Assembly: GCA_018714105.1 (NCBI GenBank)
Contig: DVNW01000016.1
Span: forward strand, 26,239 to 90,238
Source: Candidatus Faecicola pullistercoris
Lineage (GTDB): Bacteria > Bacillota > Clostridia > Christensenellales > CAG-917
DNA length: 64,000 nucleotides
Reading direction: 5' to 3'
The translations under genes and the position numbers were made by a program. Numbering within the stretch: position 1 is the first letter of the stretch; every line of letters starts with the position of its first letter. The notes beneath the pieces are model-generated. The model was not told the origin of the DNA. It ran no database searches and saw nothing but the letters and a program-made list of their open reading frames with translations. This document shows, piece by piece, positions 43,844 to 54,700 of the stretch.

Positions 43844-45650
43844 TCCCGGTATGAGAAGAGGCCCGATGGGCGGAAGAAACGTAGGCGGCGGAGAAAGAGC
43901 CAAAGACTTTAAACAGGCGATTAGCGCCCTTATAAAGTATTGCGGCAAGTATGTTCCCGTAATAATAACGGCAATGGTAATGGCCGCTCTGGGCGCGGTT
44001 TTAAGAGTTATAGGCCCTGAGTTTTTAAGCCGCATAACCGAAGAAATAGAGCAGGGTATAGTAACCGGCATAAATATGGACAATATTGCAAAACTTGGAG
44101 TTATACTTATTGTTTTGTATACTTTAAGCGGCATTTTTGGCTATTTTCAGAGTTTTATAATGGCTACTGTTACGCAAAAACTCACCCGTAAGATGAGGGA
44201 CGACATCTCTCATAAGGTCAACAGATTGCCTCTTGCGTACTTCGATAAGGTGACTTACGGCGACGTGCTCAGCCGAGTAACCAACGACGTCGACGCCATA
44301 GGCAACGCGCTTAACATGAGCATAGGACAGCTTATGAGCGCCGTCGCCCTTTTCCTCGGCTCGCTCATAATGATGTACGTTACAAATTGGATACTGGCTT
44401 CGGTAGCCGTGGTTTCCACTTTGCTCGGCTTTGTGATGATGGTACTGATAATATCGAAATCCCAGAAGTATTTTGTAATTCAGCAACGCGAACTCGGGCT
44501 TATCAACGGCCATATAGAAGAGATTTATTCCGGTCACGAGGTGGTTAAGGCCTACAACGGCGAGAATCAGGCGATAAGTTATTTCGACAAAATCAACGAC
44601 CGTCTTTTCGGCAGCGCATGGAAATCGCAGTTCCTGTCAGGCCTTATGATGCCGCTTATGGCATTTATAGGTAACCTCGGATTCGTGTGCGTATGCGTTA
44701 CGGGCGCGGCGCTCGTGCTTAACGGACGCATCGAGTTTTCGGTTATAGTCGCTTTTATGGTGTACGTAAGACTGTTTGCTCAGCCTTTGTCGCAGATAGC
44801 TCAGGCGTTTACCAGCCTGCAGTCGGCCGCCGCCGCGGGAGAGAGAGTTTTCGAATTCCTGGGCGAAAAGGAAATGGAGGACGAATCGGCAAAGACCGAT
44901 TATCTTGACCCTCAGGATACAAACGGCAACGTCGTTTTCAAAAACGTGAAATTCGGATATAATCCCGACAATATTATAATTCACGATTTCAACATGCAGG
45001 CAAAATCGGGGCAGAAAATAGCCATAGTCGGACCTACCGGCGCGGGCAAAACCACCCTCGTGAATCTGCTGATGCGCTTTTACGAACTTAACGGGGGTTC
45101 TATCAGTATCGACGGGCACCCCATAGACGGTCTGAAAAGGAGCAACGTACACGACTTGTTCGGTATGGTTCTGCAAGACACATGGCTGTTTGAAGGAACG
45201 GTGCGCGAGAATATCGTATACGACAAACAGGGCATTACCGACGAGATGCTGGACGAGGTCTGCAAAACGGTGGGTATCGATCATCTTGTAAAATCACTTC
45301 CCAACGGGTACGATACCGTGCTTAACGAAAACGCAAATCTTTCGGCGGGACAGAAGCAGCTTATAACCATAGCGCGGGCCATGATCGAAAACGCGCCGCT
45401 CCTGATACTTGACGAAGCTACGAGTTCGGTTGATACGCGTACCGAACAACTTATTCAGAAGGCCATGGACAAACTTACCGAAGGGCGTACGAGTTTCGTT
45501 ATAGCGCACAGGCTTTCCACAATTAAGAACGCCGACCTCATACTCGTGCTTAAAGACGGCGACGTGGTCGAAAGCGGTACGCATACTCAGCTTTTGGAAA
45601 AGAGCGGTTTTTATGCCGACCTTTACAACAGCCAGTTCGAACCCGCCTGA
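43836..45650 (+). CDS. ABC exporter half-transporter, catalytic-site subunit
   Basis: 604-aa partner with a Gly/Arg-rich N-terminal tail (about 35 residues), six helices and an ATPase with GPTGAGKTT, LSAGQKQLIT and consensus Walker B LLILDEATSSVD, plus the H-loop VIAHRLST. Together with the previous gene it forms a heterodimer of the TM287/288 kind with one consensus and one degenerate site. The ATG at 43836 follows AGGAGG. The in-frame TTG at 43830 is rejected. Confidence 0.93.
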   Translation: MSNPGMRRGPMGGRNVGGGERAKDFKQAISALIKYCGKYVPVIITAMVMAALGAVLRVIGPEFLSRITEEIEQGIVTGINMDNIAKLGVILIVLYTLSGIFGYFQSFIMATVTQKLTRKMRDDISHKVNRLPLAYFDKVTYGDVLSRVTNDVDAIGNALNMSIGQLMSAVALFLGSLIMMYVTNWILASVAVVSTLLGFVMMVLIISKSQKYFVIQQRELGLINGHIEEIYSGHEVVKAYNGENQAISYFDKINDRLFGSAWKSQFLSGLMMPLMAFIGNLGFVCVCVTGAALVLNGRIEFSVIVAFMVYVRLFAQPLSQIAQAFTSLQSAAAAGERVFEFLGEKEMEDESAKTDYLDPQDTNGNVVFKNVKFGYNPDNIIIHDFNMQAKSGQKIAIVGPTGAGKTTLVNLLMRFYELNGGSISIDGHPIDGLKRSNVHDLFGMVLQDTWLFEGTVRENIVYDKQGITDEMLDEVCKTVGIDHLVKSLPNGYDTVLNENANLSAGQKQLITIARAMIENAPLLILDEATSSVDTRTEQLIQKAMDKLTEGRTSFVIAHRLSTIKNADLILVLKDGDVVESGTHTQLLEKSGFYADLYNSQFEPA

Positions 45651-45671
45651 TAAAATGCGGCGGGCGCTCTC

Positions 45672-45700
45672 TTGCGTTTTAACGGCGCGTATGGTATACT
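45672..45700 (+). promoter_or_regulatory. Putative promoter of the 139-aa hypothetical gene
   Basis: TTGCGT (45672-45677), a 17-nt spacer and TATACT (45695-45700). Confidence 0.5.
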
Positions 45701-45783
45701 GATTTTGCAAAAGCGCACTGTTTCCGGCAGCTGAGCGGATAATTAATCGCTTTTTGCAAATAATATCGAGGATGTATTGCGTT

Positions 45784-46203
45784 ATGACCGAACAATTTGT
45801 AAGCATAGATTCTTTTTTTGCCGAAGCGGCCGGCGTGGAGGTGATTTCCGAAGGCGCGGCAAGCGCGTTTGACGCGCGGTCCGAACAGTTTGCCGCCGTT
45901 ACAGGCGCGCTTGAAAAAATAAACGCCGACGGTTACGAGATGCCCGCTCTCGGCGTGAGCGTGGATTCTTTTACAAAAAACGAAATGAAAAAGGGCGTCT
46001 GGCTCAGGTTTGTTTTTTCCCGTACGCGCGAGCATAACGGTATGCCGTTCGACGCTCTCCTTATCAAAATCGAACCTAATTTTCACGGATATAACATAGA
46101 AAGGCAGAACGGCGGAATTTACGGGGGCAGATGCTTCTACTTCAACCTTAATTCCGGCGATATGAGCGCGTTATCGGATACCGTAAACGGGCTGTTAAAA
46201 TAA
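45784..46203 (+). CDS. Hypothetical cytoplasmic protein, 139 aa
   Basis: I do not recognise the family. Alpha/beta-looking soluble protein with no signal peptide or membrane segment; notable stretches are VISEGAASAFDARSEQFAAV, KKGVWLRFVFSRTREHNGMPFDALLIKIEPNF and the C-terminal FNLNSGDMSALSDTVNGLLK. The start is uncertain: the ATG at 45784 has a distant GAGG, while the ATG at 45772 has GAGG too close. Own promoter and terminator, so a single-gene unit. Confidence 0.7.
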   Translation: MTEQFVSIDSFFAEAAGVEVISEGAASAFDARSEQFAAVTGALEKINADGYEMPALGVSVDSFTKNEMKKGVWLRFVFSRTREHNGMPFDALLIKIEPNFHGYNIERQNGGIYGGRCFYFNLNSGDMSALSDTVNGLLK

Positions 46204-46228
46204 AAACAAAACTTTTAAGTAATCAAAT

Positions 46229-46252
46229 AAAGGGCTTAGCCCTTTATTTTTT
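46229..46252 (+). terminator. Intrinsic terminator
   Basis: AAAGGGC-TTA-GCCCTTT-like stem followed by ATTTTTTT, 25 bp after the hypothetical gene. Confidence 0.8.
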
Positions 46253-46324
46253 TGGAAAATTTTGTAAAAAACAAAAAATTTTTCCGCTTTTTCATATAAT
46301 TTTGTGTTAATAATTACGTTTTTG

Positions 46325-46353
46325 TTGAAAAAATATCAGGCGTCTGTTATAAT
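46325..46353 (+). promoter_or_regulatory. Promoter of ABC transporter/giant protein operon
   Basis: TTGAAA (46325-46330), a 17-nt spacer and TATAAT (46348-46353) in an A/T-rich 170-bp intergenic region. Confidence 0.7.
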
Positions 46354-46419
46354 TAACACGTAATATTTATTTTTATTAATAAATATTTAATAACTGTATT
46401 GTGTCAGAGGGGAAACTGT

Positions 46420-47136
46420 ATGCTCGATATAAAAGACTTTTCCAAAACCTATTCCGGCGCCGATTATTATTCCGCTTACAAAATCAACCTGCATATAGAC
46501 GACGGCGAGGTTTGCGGTCTTGTGGGAAGTAACGGCGCGGGTAAATCCACTATAATCAAAAGCGTGACGGGGATACTTCCTTTCGAAGAGGGTACCGTTA
46601 CGGTAAACGGTTTCGACATGAAAGCCGATCCCGTAAAAGCAAAGCGCACCATCGGATACGTGCCCGACGACCATACCGTGTACGACAAGCTCACGGGCAG
46701 GGAATACGTAAATTATATAGGCAGCCTTTACCGCGTTGCCAAAGCGGATAAAAAGGCCGTAATAGAAGGTTACGCCAAACTTTTCAACATAGAACACGCC
46801 CTCGACAATCAGATAGGAAGCTATTCTCACGGCATGAAGCAGAAAATTTGCATAATGGGTTCCATCGTTCATTCTCCCAGACTGTGGATTCTGGACGAAC
46901 CCATGGTAGGCCTTGATCCGCAGACCATGAACGAACTTATGATGCTTATACGCGAATATGCCAATCAAGGTAACTCGGTTATGTTCTCGTCGCACAATCT
47001 GGACGTTGTGGCCAAGGTATGCGACAAGGTTGCCTTTATCGTCAAGGGTAAACTCGTTTCGCTTGTCGACCTCAGGACGGTCAATCCGCAGACTTTCAAC
47101 CTTGACGAGTATTTCATGAAACTGAACGTCAGATAA
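46420..47136 (+). CDS. ABC transporter ATP-binding protein
   Basis: 238-aa ATPase. Walker A GSNGAGKST, Q-loop after IGYVPDDHTVYDKLTG, a variant signature SYSHGMKQKICIM (SHGMKQ in place of SGGQ, usual in ABC-2 antibiotic or sodium exporters), Walker B LWILDEPMVGLDP and SSHNLDVVAKVC. The ATG at 46420 follows GAGGGGAAA; the in-frame start at 46399 is rejected. First gene of a three-gene unit with the permease (4 bp gap) and the giant Ig-like protein. Confidence 0.92.
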   Translation: MLDIKDFSKTYSGADYYSAYKINLHIDDGEVCGLVGSNGAGKSTIIKSVTGILPFEEGTVTVNGFDMKADPVKAKRTIGYVPDDHTVYDKLTGREYVNYIGSLYRVAKADKKAVIEGYAKLFNIEHALDNQIGSYSHGMKQKICIMGSIVHSPRLWILDEPMVGLDPQTMNELMMLIREYANQGNSVMFSSHNLDVVAKVCDKVAFIVKGKLVSLVDLRTVNPQTFNLDEYFMKLNVR

Positions 47137-47140
47137 CGAT

Positions 47141-48751
47141 ATGCACGAAATAACTGCTTTTATCAAACTTCAAATGAAGCTCAGGTGGGGCAAGGACGGC
47201 GCTACCGACAAAAAAAGCACGGCGGTGACTTTTGTCATCGGCTTGCTGACCGTCGTGGTCATGCTGGGGCTTCTGTTCGTATTTTCGGGCATACTCGTAC
47301 AGAGTTTCGACGGCAGACTTTCGGCGGAACAAATCTCTATAGTTTTCATTACCGTTATCGAAGCCGTACTTGCCGTCGCGGCGGTAGGTTCGCAGATAAA
47401 ATGGCTTTTGAAGCCGCACGATATCAATATCACGGCGCGGTTTCCGATTTCCTCATTTCAGATGTTCATTGCAAACCTCGCGATGATATATCTGAATCTG
47501 TTTATTTACGCGCTGATGCTCACGATACCCATAATGTCGGTATTTGCCCTGGCGGCCGAAATATTCACTTTCAGATATTTTATAGGGCTTATAATCGCGT
47601 CGGCGTTTGCGCCTGCCGTGCCTTTTGCCGTGTCTACGCTGATAGCCATTCCCGTTATGTATATTCTGACCGTGCTGGAAAACCACAATTACGTAAAACT
47701 CGTCATTTTCGTCGTGGCGCTCGTGGCCTTTTTCATCGCATACGATTATTTGCTTAACGTAATGGCCGAGTATTTCATCAATCAGAAAGTATCCAATCAG
47801 ACCGTGGACATCTGGGATAAAATAATAGCCGCGCTGTCGGTTAAAGCCAACGTGTCCGTCTTTTTAAACGACGTGATATTCCTGCAAAACACGCTGAAAA
47901 GCATTCTTATACTGCTTGCGGCGTTCGCGGTATTTTCGGCCGCGGGCATATTTGCAGCAAAACTTGTATACGACCGTGTCAGATACAAGGCTCTCGAAGG
48001 CGTAAGGACGGTTTACAATAAGGTTACCAAGGAAAATTCCGATTCGCCGTATCTTGCTATTTTCAAACGCGAATTCAAGGAAATCATGCGCACCAGAATT
48101 TACGCCTATTTCTATCTCGGAATAGCCGTGGCGACTCCCGTTATGGTTTTTTTCTGCGACCGTCTGGTTTCCTCTGTCGGGCAGGCTCAACTTGGAGGTT
48201 CCATAGGCTTCGGGACGTCCCTTCTCGTCATATCGGCCTTTATGGCCATGATCAACGTTTTTGCCGCCAGCGCAATCAGCAGGGAGGGGCAGAGGTTTTA
48301 TATTTCCAAAATCATTCCCGTCAGATTTACCGCGCAGCTTCTCGTCAAGGGAAGCCTTAACCTAATAGTCGCGGCAGGCGCTCTTATTATAAGCTGTTTC
48401 GTAATAGGAAAGCTCGGTTTCGTCACTCCCGAACAGGTGGCGGTTATTATAGTAGTGGAGCTTCTCTTATCCTTAGCCTTTATATTTAACGGCTTTAACC
48501 TTAATCTCAGACATCCGCATCTGCGCAACAAGGCAAACGGAGACGTAAACGAAACAAACGTAACCACCATGATGATAACGGGCATCTTTCTCAGCGCCGT
48601 TCTGGGAGGAGTCGCTATTATCGTTTCATTCAGCAGCGACGTATCGGTAACATATTACATCTCGCTTGCCGTTACCGTAATTTACCTGGTTATAAACGCG
48701 GCCGTCTTTTTCAGGTCGGCCGAAAAGAAGTATTATTCAATCGAAAGTTAG
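47141..48751 (+). CDS. ABC-2 type permease, large (536 aa)
   Basis: Polytopic protein with about twelve hydrophobic segments: roughly 25-50, 60-80, 100-130, 145-185, 195-215, 245-275, 325-345, 360-385, 405-430, 435-455, 480-500 and 510-530. It resembles the long single-chain permeases of putative ABC exporters rather than the usual 250-350-aa half permeases. Partner of the ATPase upstream. The giant-protein gene starts 12 bp downstream. Whether it handles that protein or something else is unknown. Confidence 0.82.
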   Translation: MHEITAFIKLQMKLRWGKDGATDKKSTAVTFVIGLLTVVVMLGLLFVFSGILVQSFDGRLSAEQISIVFITVIEAVLAVAAVGSQIKWLLKPHDINITARFPISSFQMFIANLAMIYLNLFIYALMLTIPIMSVFALAAEIFTFRYFIGLIIASAFAPAVPFAVSTLIAIPVMYILTVLENHNYVKLVIFVVALVAFFIAYDYLLNVMAEYFINQKVSNQTVDIWDKIIAALSVKANVSVFLNDVIFLQNTLKSILILLAAFAVFSAAGIFAAKLVYDRVRYKALEGVRTVYNKVTKENSDSPYLAIFKREFKEIMRTRIYAYFYLGIAVATPVMVFFCDRLVSSVGQAQLGGSIGFGTSLLVISAFMAMINVFAASAISREGQRFYISKIIPVRFTAQLLVKGSLNLIVAAGALIISCFVIGKLGFVTPEQVAVIIVVELLLSLAFIFNGFNLNLRHPHLRNKANGDVNETNVTTMMITGIFLSAVLGGVAIIVSFSSDVSVTYYISLAVTVIYLVINAAVFFRSAEKKYYSIES

Positions 48752-48763
48752 AGAGGTATTAAT

Positions 48764-51700
48764 ATGAAAAAATTAATGCTTTCGGCTATTATTCTGTTAC
48801 CGCTTATTATTCTGCTTATCCTGTCGGTAAGCACGGTTATCGTCAGCTCGACTAACCATATTTACGTGGAAAACGTAGAAATCGTGGACGCCGAGCAGAC
48901 GCTTACTCTTATAAAATCGGACGATACCGTACCTACATATCAGCTTAAAGTAAACATCTTTCCGATGCTTGCTTCTAACAAAAATCTCGTTTATTGGAGC
49001 GACGACGACTCCGTGGCTTCGGTTGACAAAAACGGCGTTATATACGGCAACGATTTCGGTACGACTTACATATACGTAAAGAGTCAGGAAAACGAAATCA
49101 AAACGTCTATGCGCAAAGTAGTGGTTACGGATACCAAAGTTCATCGTATAGAAGTCGCCAACCGGGTGGATAGGATGTATCTTGGCGACGAAGTTCAGCT
49201 TGAATATTCGGTAAAACCTTCGGACGCGGAAAATACGGGCGTGACTTTTTCTTCCGATAATCCCTCGGTACTCAGCGTTTCGCTTACGGGGCTTATAACC
49301 GCGGTGGGCGCGGGAGAGGCTACGGTTACGCTTGCTTCGGACGACGGCAACGCTTCGGTTTCTTTCGTCGTGTCCGTCAAGGCCAGAATAGAAAACGCCA
49401 CGGTAGGGGATTTGTCGCCCGTTTACACCGGTAAAAAAGAGGCGCAGTTCCCGCAGATTACTTTCTATCCCGCAGGGGCTTTCGAAACCGTTACCTATAT
49501 CTCTTCCGACGACGACGTGGCTTCGGTCAGCGCGGACGGCTTTATCAGCTTCAAAAAGGCGGGTACTGTTACCGTTACCGCCAACGTGGACAACACCGAT
49601 TTTTCCTTCTCCAAAACGTATACTTCCACAAACGGATATGCTAACGGGCTTATAGTTAATCCCACTTCCGTATCGGTAGAGTATTCGGAATACGCGGATA
49701 AGCCTTTGGATATTTCGGTTACGGTAAGTCCCGCGGACGCGGCTGCCGAAATTCTGTCTTATGAATTTTCAAACGGCGGCGTGGCCGAAATGCGCGCCGA
49801 CGGCAAAATTTACGTTATAGGCGGAGGACAGACCACTTTGACCGTAAGCGCTCTTGCGGGAGAAAACAGAAAAATCACTCAATCCGTCCGCATAAACGTG
49901 AACAGAGATGCCGAAGATATAGTATTCACCGACGCCGACGGCAATGCAGGCAACGTGTTGTTTACCTTTAACAGTATTTTTAAACTCAAAACCGTTCTTA
50001 CTCCTGCCGACGCCACTTCCGAGGTTGAGTATTCCACCGCTTCGGACGGGGTATATATACAGGCGGGCAATCTCGTTTTCGATTCCGCCGCCGCTTTCGG
50101 TACGGCAACGGTCAGGGCCGTTACCGATAACGGACTCAGCGAGGAAGCGACCGTGGTTTATATCAACAGAAATCTGGTTGTTCCCGTATGTCTGTCGCCC
50201 GATACGCTTTCGTACCGTGTGGATCTTCCGCTTGCGGCAACCGGACTGGACAGCGTGGATTATGTATTTTATACCGTTAAAGACGGACTTGTTTCGTTCA
50301 CGGTTTCGGACGGAGCGGACGAAGGCCTCGCGTTTACCGCACAAGGTACGGGAGTAAAGAATTTTACCGCATATATCAACGGCGAGGAATTTGCCTTTGA
50401 CGTGGAAATTTACAAAACGGTGGAAAATATCGAGGACGTGACGGCGACAGGTATATTCGCGGACGGAGAACTCAGGTTGGAGCAGGTAGGCGGAAGCGTT
50501 TATACCGCAGCCGATACCGTAAGGTTCGATTATACCCTTTATCCCGCTAACGCAACTCTCAAAAAAGCGTCGGTTTCCGTTCTGGAAGGCGACGCGGCAA
50601 CGGTTGCCGCCGACGGCTCGATCGAATTTAGCAAGGCGGGCAGGGTTAAGGTCGAACTTCGCGCGGACAGCGCTTACTTCGTCGTTTACGTGGAAAGCAC
50701 TTACGGCCATCCCGACGAAAACACTGCCGTTACAGGCGCGCTGAGCTGTTATCTCGAAGAAAAAACTTCGTTCAGCATAAACGAGATAGTTACCAAAATA
50801 TCTCCCGATAAAGCCGATATTTCGAAAATTTCGATAAAAACGGGAGAAAATTCCGCAATAACCGTAACAGATACGGGCATTGCTTTCGACAGGGGACTGT
50901 CCGAAACCGTTTATATAGATATTCAGACAGCGTCGGGTATCGTTACGCGTCAGACCGCGGTTACCGTTTACGAGCGTCCTCAAAGGCTTGACAGGGCGGA
51001 CAATTACGTTCTGGCACGTACTGCCGAATTCGATTTGGGCGCATTGTTCGATATTTATCCCGAAAGCGCGAACGCGGACACCGAAATAACCTATTCCGTA
51101 ATTTCGGGAAGCGCGCTGATTGACGGAAGCACACTGCGCTTCAGTCAGGCCGGAGCTGTTACCGTAAGAGCCTTGCTTGAAAACGGAACGGGCAATACGG
51201 CGGTAGTGCTTTACGCCGGCGATCTGGACGTTTTGACCGTGAGCGACGGCGGAGTGTACGTTGTTGAAAGAGGCGTGCCCTTCATGATAGCGCCTTCTTC
51301 CGACATAGCGAAAAACGTTGCGGATATTTCGGAATGGATAACCGACAATATAACGCTGACGGACGGCATCCTTACGGCAGACGTACCCGTGGCCGATCAG
51401 AGCGAGGAATACAACGCTTCGGTTACCGCGGGCGCGTACGAGTTCAGATTTAAAGTAATAGTGCCCGCTTCGTCGGTTACGATAGGGCTCGAATCCGCCT
51501 CCGACGCCGACATTACCGAAGACGGGTTTGTAACCGCGCTTAAATCTCTTGCATTAACGGCCTCGGCAGACTCGGCGGCTACTTTTAAATCGGTTACATT
51601 TGCCGTGGACGACGATTCCGTCGCCGAAATAGACGAAAACGGAACCTTGACTTTCAAAAAAGAGGGCGCAGTGACCGTAAGGGCTTCTTCGCACAATCCC

Positions 51701-54700
51701 GATGTTTTTGCCGAGCTTACGATACGCTCCACGTTCGGCAAGGCGGAATCGGCAAGTTTTACAAGCGATATATATATGCCTGTTTTCGACAACGTCAACA
51801 GCGCTAAAAACACCACCGACTATTCGGGCAGGATAAAGGTATTCCCCTCGCAGGCGGAACTCGATTTGTCCTCGATGAGGCTGGTTGCGCAGGACGAAAA
51901 CGTGCTGGCGGTCGACGGTTTCAACGTAACCCTTTTAGGCGGCGGACAGAGCTATCTTGCGCTTTATTCGGGCGCCGAAATGCTTGCTTATACCAATATC
52001 GAGGTCAGACGCGACGCTACGGGTATAATGCTTAACGGCAAGGACGTGAACGCTTATGCCGATACCGAAACCGTTGAAAACGGCATGCTTGTGATGGAAG
52101 TCGCCGCTTCGCCCGATGACGCTAATCAGAACAACGACGTTACTTTTGAAATAGTAAGCGGCTTCGGAGTTGCCGAAATCAAAGGCAACGTGCTTGTATT
52201 TTATACGGCAGGTCAACCCGTTGGAATTGCCTTCAGCCTGGGCGGCAGGGAAATACGCACGGTAAGCTTTGTAGCTTCAAACACTACTATGGTAGTCAAT
52301 CAGGACGCCGATACCGTTACTGCTCCTTACGAAATGCCCTTCAATTTCCTGTCGGCCGAATATTCGTACAGGGCTACTGACAGCGACGGCAGCGAAGTTA
52401 TAGTTTATGAAGACGGCGCTTATAAGGCGCTTAAACCGGGTACGTTTACGCTTGAAATGCAAAAGGACGGCACGGTTATAGAAAAAACGCTGGTAATTAC
52501 GCACAGAGCGGTAAACGTGGGCGAGGTTATTTTAACCGACCGTCTTAACGGCCAGAGCAGTCTCTCCGAAATCGTACTCAATAACGTCAGGACGCATGCC
52601 ACGGCTTCTTCTTCCGTAGGACTCAGTGTTTTGGCCGCGACGGGTGTAAATACCAACGGGACCGCTCCCTCAACGGTTATAGAATTGTTCGACGCCGACG
52701 GTTTTGCTTCTTTTGACGGCGAAACTCTCGCATTTACGGACGAAGGAAAGGCGAGAATAAGAGTAACCACTTCGGGCGTCGATTATTTCGGCAGCTACAC
52801 GCTAACTTCCAACTTTTACGTGCAATCTTCAGTCGGCAAAGCCACTTCGTTCATTCTGTCCAATCCTTTCGGCGACGGACTTGTCATTGACGATTTCAAG
52901 GGCGCTTCGGCTTACGACGCCGTTACCGTAACGGCACCTTTATACGGCCTTTCGGACAAGGGCGTGATTTTCACCAGCCTTAATCCCGAAGTTCTCGACA
53001 TAGGCGCGGATGGCAGCTGGATCGTAAACGGCACGGGCAGCGCGGTTATAGTGGCCGCCGCCGGCATGGTTTCAAAACAGATTACCGTTAAAGTAGACAA
53101 ATATATGGACGGTATCGCCGTACGTGACAGCCTCGGAAGAGATATTGTGTCCGATATTACGGGAGATATTACTTATAAAATAAACGCTTTCCCCGTTTCG
53201 ATAGGTACGGAATCCACTCTCAACGGATTTGTTTACAGCCTTGAAAGTTTTACCGGCGAGGTAACTTTAAATACGGACGGCACCTTGAACTTTGCCGAAG
53301 GTTACGGCAAAGCCGTCGTGCTTGTAGCCCCTGAAAAGGGCAAAGCGGCCGGCAAACGCCTGACGGTAATAAAAGTGCCCGGTTCGGTTACCGTTTACGA
53401 AATATATCAAGGGACTTCGGCATTACTGCAAACGGATAAGGATTACGTTTTCGACGCGGTAGGAGAGGAATTCACTCCCGCAGTGCTGCCTTCCGACGTC
53501 ATTGCCGTGAATGCCGAATACGGCGTTTTCAGGGCGGACAGCGGTAAACAATATTTACAGACTCTGGGCGGCAGGATAATTACCGTTACCGTAGTTCAGC
53601 CCGTGGAAGAAGTAACCGTATCGTCCGATACACTGCTTACGGCGGCGGATACGGTGGATTTGGTACAAGTATTCGCGCCTTCGTTCAGACCGTCTACCGC
53701 TTACGGCGAAGACGGGCCCGCGATTCTTTCTTATTCGATAGAAGAGGGCTTTGCGGCCACGCTTGCGGGTAGCACGCTGCGGTTTGCCTCGGCGGGCGCA
53801 GTCAAGGTCAGAATAGCGGCTCAGGATAAATACGTTGTGGTTACGGTAGAGTCCACGTGCGGCGCGGTAAAAAGCGCAGAATGGACGGGACTGCCTTCCG
53901 AATTCAAATACGCAAACAAAAATTATACTGTTTCTGCAAGCGATTACCTTTTCCTTCCCTCCGATATTCCGTCCGATTTGATAACCGTGAAATCGCTTAA
54001 TACGTCTGTTGCCGTGGTAAGCGGAAACATCATTACCTTTGTGGGCGGCGGATATGCCGATATCGTTTTGGAATATGCCGACGCGCAGGGACAGATTGTA
54101 AGTGTTGCCAAAACCGTGCTCGTGCACAAACCCGTAACCGAAATTCAGACTACGTTCGACGGGTTCGATACCGACGTCGTGGTGTTCGACAGAAACCCTG
54201 CAAAACTTTCGTACAGGCTGGGGGCTAACGATTTTAACGCTTCGCCTTATACCGTTACGTTCGAGTCCGGCGACACTTCGGTAGCAACCGCTGACGCCGA
54301 CGGCAACCTGTTGTTTAAAGTATACGACGTCTACGTGGAAGTTACTCTTAAAGTAATAAGCTCGGACGGCTCGGTCAATACGGATACCGTAAGGGTAAAG
54401 GCAAGCGGACACAAAGTATTGACGGTTACGCCCGCCACTCCGGAAACCGAACAGTTCGTATTAGAGAAAAACGAACGTGCGACTCTGTTTGCCATACCCG
54501 GAAAGACCGGCTGCGAAATTATATTCAGAGCGGACGAAAACGCGTCGTTGGAGCTTACGGGGGACGTGGTTTACGCAAAGAGCGGCGGTATAGTTCAGCT
54601 AAGCGTCATAACCAAAACCGACGTTGAAACCGTTTTCAGGAAAATAAACGTATTCGTTCATGAACAGGCACAGAGCATAGAGCTTAACGGCGACTTGTTC